DNA of 5,916 bases. It comes from Actinomycetes bacterium. GTDB taxonomy: Bacteria; Actinomycetota; Acidimicrobiia; Acidimicrobiales; JAJYPT01. Numbering within the stretch: the first letter of the stretch is position 1; each line of letters begins with the position of its first letter. The notes beneath the pieces are model-generated. The model searched no databases. It had not been told where the DNA came from and saw only the letters and a program-made list of their open reading frames with translations. Where the stretch lies: positions 1-5,916 of the forward strand of contig JAJYPT010000112.1 of the NCBI GenBank assembly GCA_021795135.1, read 5' to 3'. Both the position numbers and the translations under genes were made by a program. Below, piece by piece: positions 5,783 to 5,916 of this stretch.

Positions 5783-5916
5783 AAAGGTCACCTGTTGTTA
5801 GTTTTTCGTCCTGCTGTTCAAAAGAGCGAACTATTTCAATAAATCTTCTAAGTTTGCGCGGGTCTTTTCTGCCTGGAGATGTCTCGACTCCTGTACTGAC
5901 ATCTAGCCCCCAAGGT
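5757..5916 (-). CDS. trpF: Phosphoribosylanthranilate isomerase, C-terminal end only
   Basis: Fifty-two residues and a TGA stop are visible; the gene continues past the right edge (first full codon at 5915). The fragment begins PWGLDVSTGVETSPGRKDPR, the conserved last strand and phosphate-binding turn of TrpF (WGVDVSSGVE-SPG-KD), followed by the final helix LRRFIEIVRSFEQQ. An acidic tail, DLYDWEEEPW, extends past the usual end of the barrel. TrpF converts N-(5-phosphoribosyl)anthranilate to CdRP, two steps before tryptophan synthase, which fits its place directly upstream of trpB. The tail codons also contain the trpB SD and start, so the extension may be kept partly for coupling (inference). 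A fused TrpC-TrpF cannot be excluded from the fragment. Confidence 0.88.
   Translation of the reverse strand, partial: PWGLDVSTGVETSPGRKDPRKLRRFIEIVRSFEQQDEKLTTGDLYDWEEEPW
5788..5793 (-). promoter_or_regulatory. Shine-Dalgarno of trpB, inside the trpF coding end
   Basis: The minus strand reads AGGTGACCTTT and then ATG. AGGTGA pairs perfectly with the UCACCU part of the 16S rRNA 3' end, and the last G of AGG is 8 nt from the ATG. This favours the start at 5782 over the GTG at 5791, which lies within the motif. Confidence 0.65.

Noticed and set aside
5589..5801. Plus-strand 70-codon frame opposite the trpB start
   Set aside because: It is antisense to the conserved TrpB N-terminus, with no SD or family resemblance.

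Overview
This is an AT-rich bacterial window (by eye well under 45% G+C; exact value not computed) with tightly packed genes, overlapping starts and stops, and one poorly coding gap. Protein character suggests an actinobacterial lineage. The clues are a UbiB/ABC1 protein with HGDLHAGN and LLDYGITGRL motifs, a BaeS/MtrB-style kinase, and a TrpF-TrpB-TrpA run with a GRFGDFGGRFVPES-type TrpB start. The low G+C and compactness would fit a streamlined marine actinobacterium (Acidimicrobiia/Actinomarina-like). That placement is inference from memory of these families and was not searched.

Layout. Positions 1-1071 (+) hold the 3' part of an ABC1/UbiB-family atypical kinase gene, cut by the left edge. 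It converges with, and overlaps by 11 bp, a minus-strand two-component operon: an OmpR/PhoB-type response regulator (3098 to 2415, TTG start) followed by a membrane histidine kinase (2422 to 1061), overlapping each other by 8 bp. Upstream of the regulator lies a 675-bp gap (3099-3773). It contains a perfect 24-bp palindrome just before the regulator's Shine-Dalgarno (SD) sequence, a second dyad about 40 bp further upstream, a 43-codon ORF for a single-pass membrane peptide (3415 to 3284), and a likely weak terminator for the trp genes.

The right third is the 3' end of a tryptophan operon on the minus strand: trpF (cut by the right edge), trpB and trpA. Here trpB starts inside the end of trpF and trpA starts in an ATGA overlap with the trpB stop, so the three appear translationally coupled. 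TrpF isomerises phosphoribosylanthranilate. TrpA and TrpB form tryptophan synthase, which makes L-tryptophan from indole-3-glycerol phosphate and serine.

Most of the window is conventional. The parts that known families do not explain are in the gap: the small membrane-peptide ORF, with an AGGAGG motif that only a hairpin would bring to normal distance from its ATG, and the palindromic regulatory region in front of the two-component operon. No CRISPR array, tRNA, rRNA, insertion sequence or phage gene was seen.
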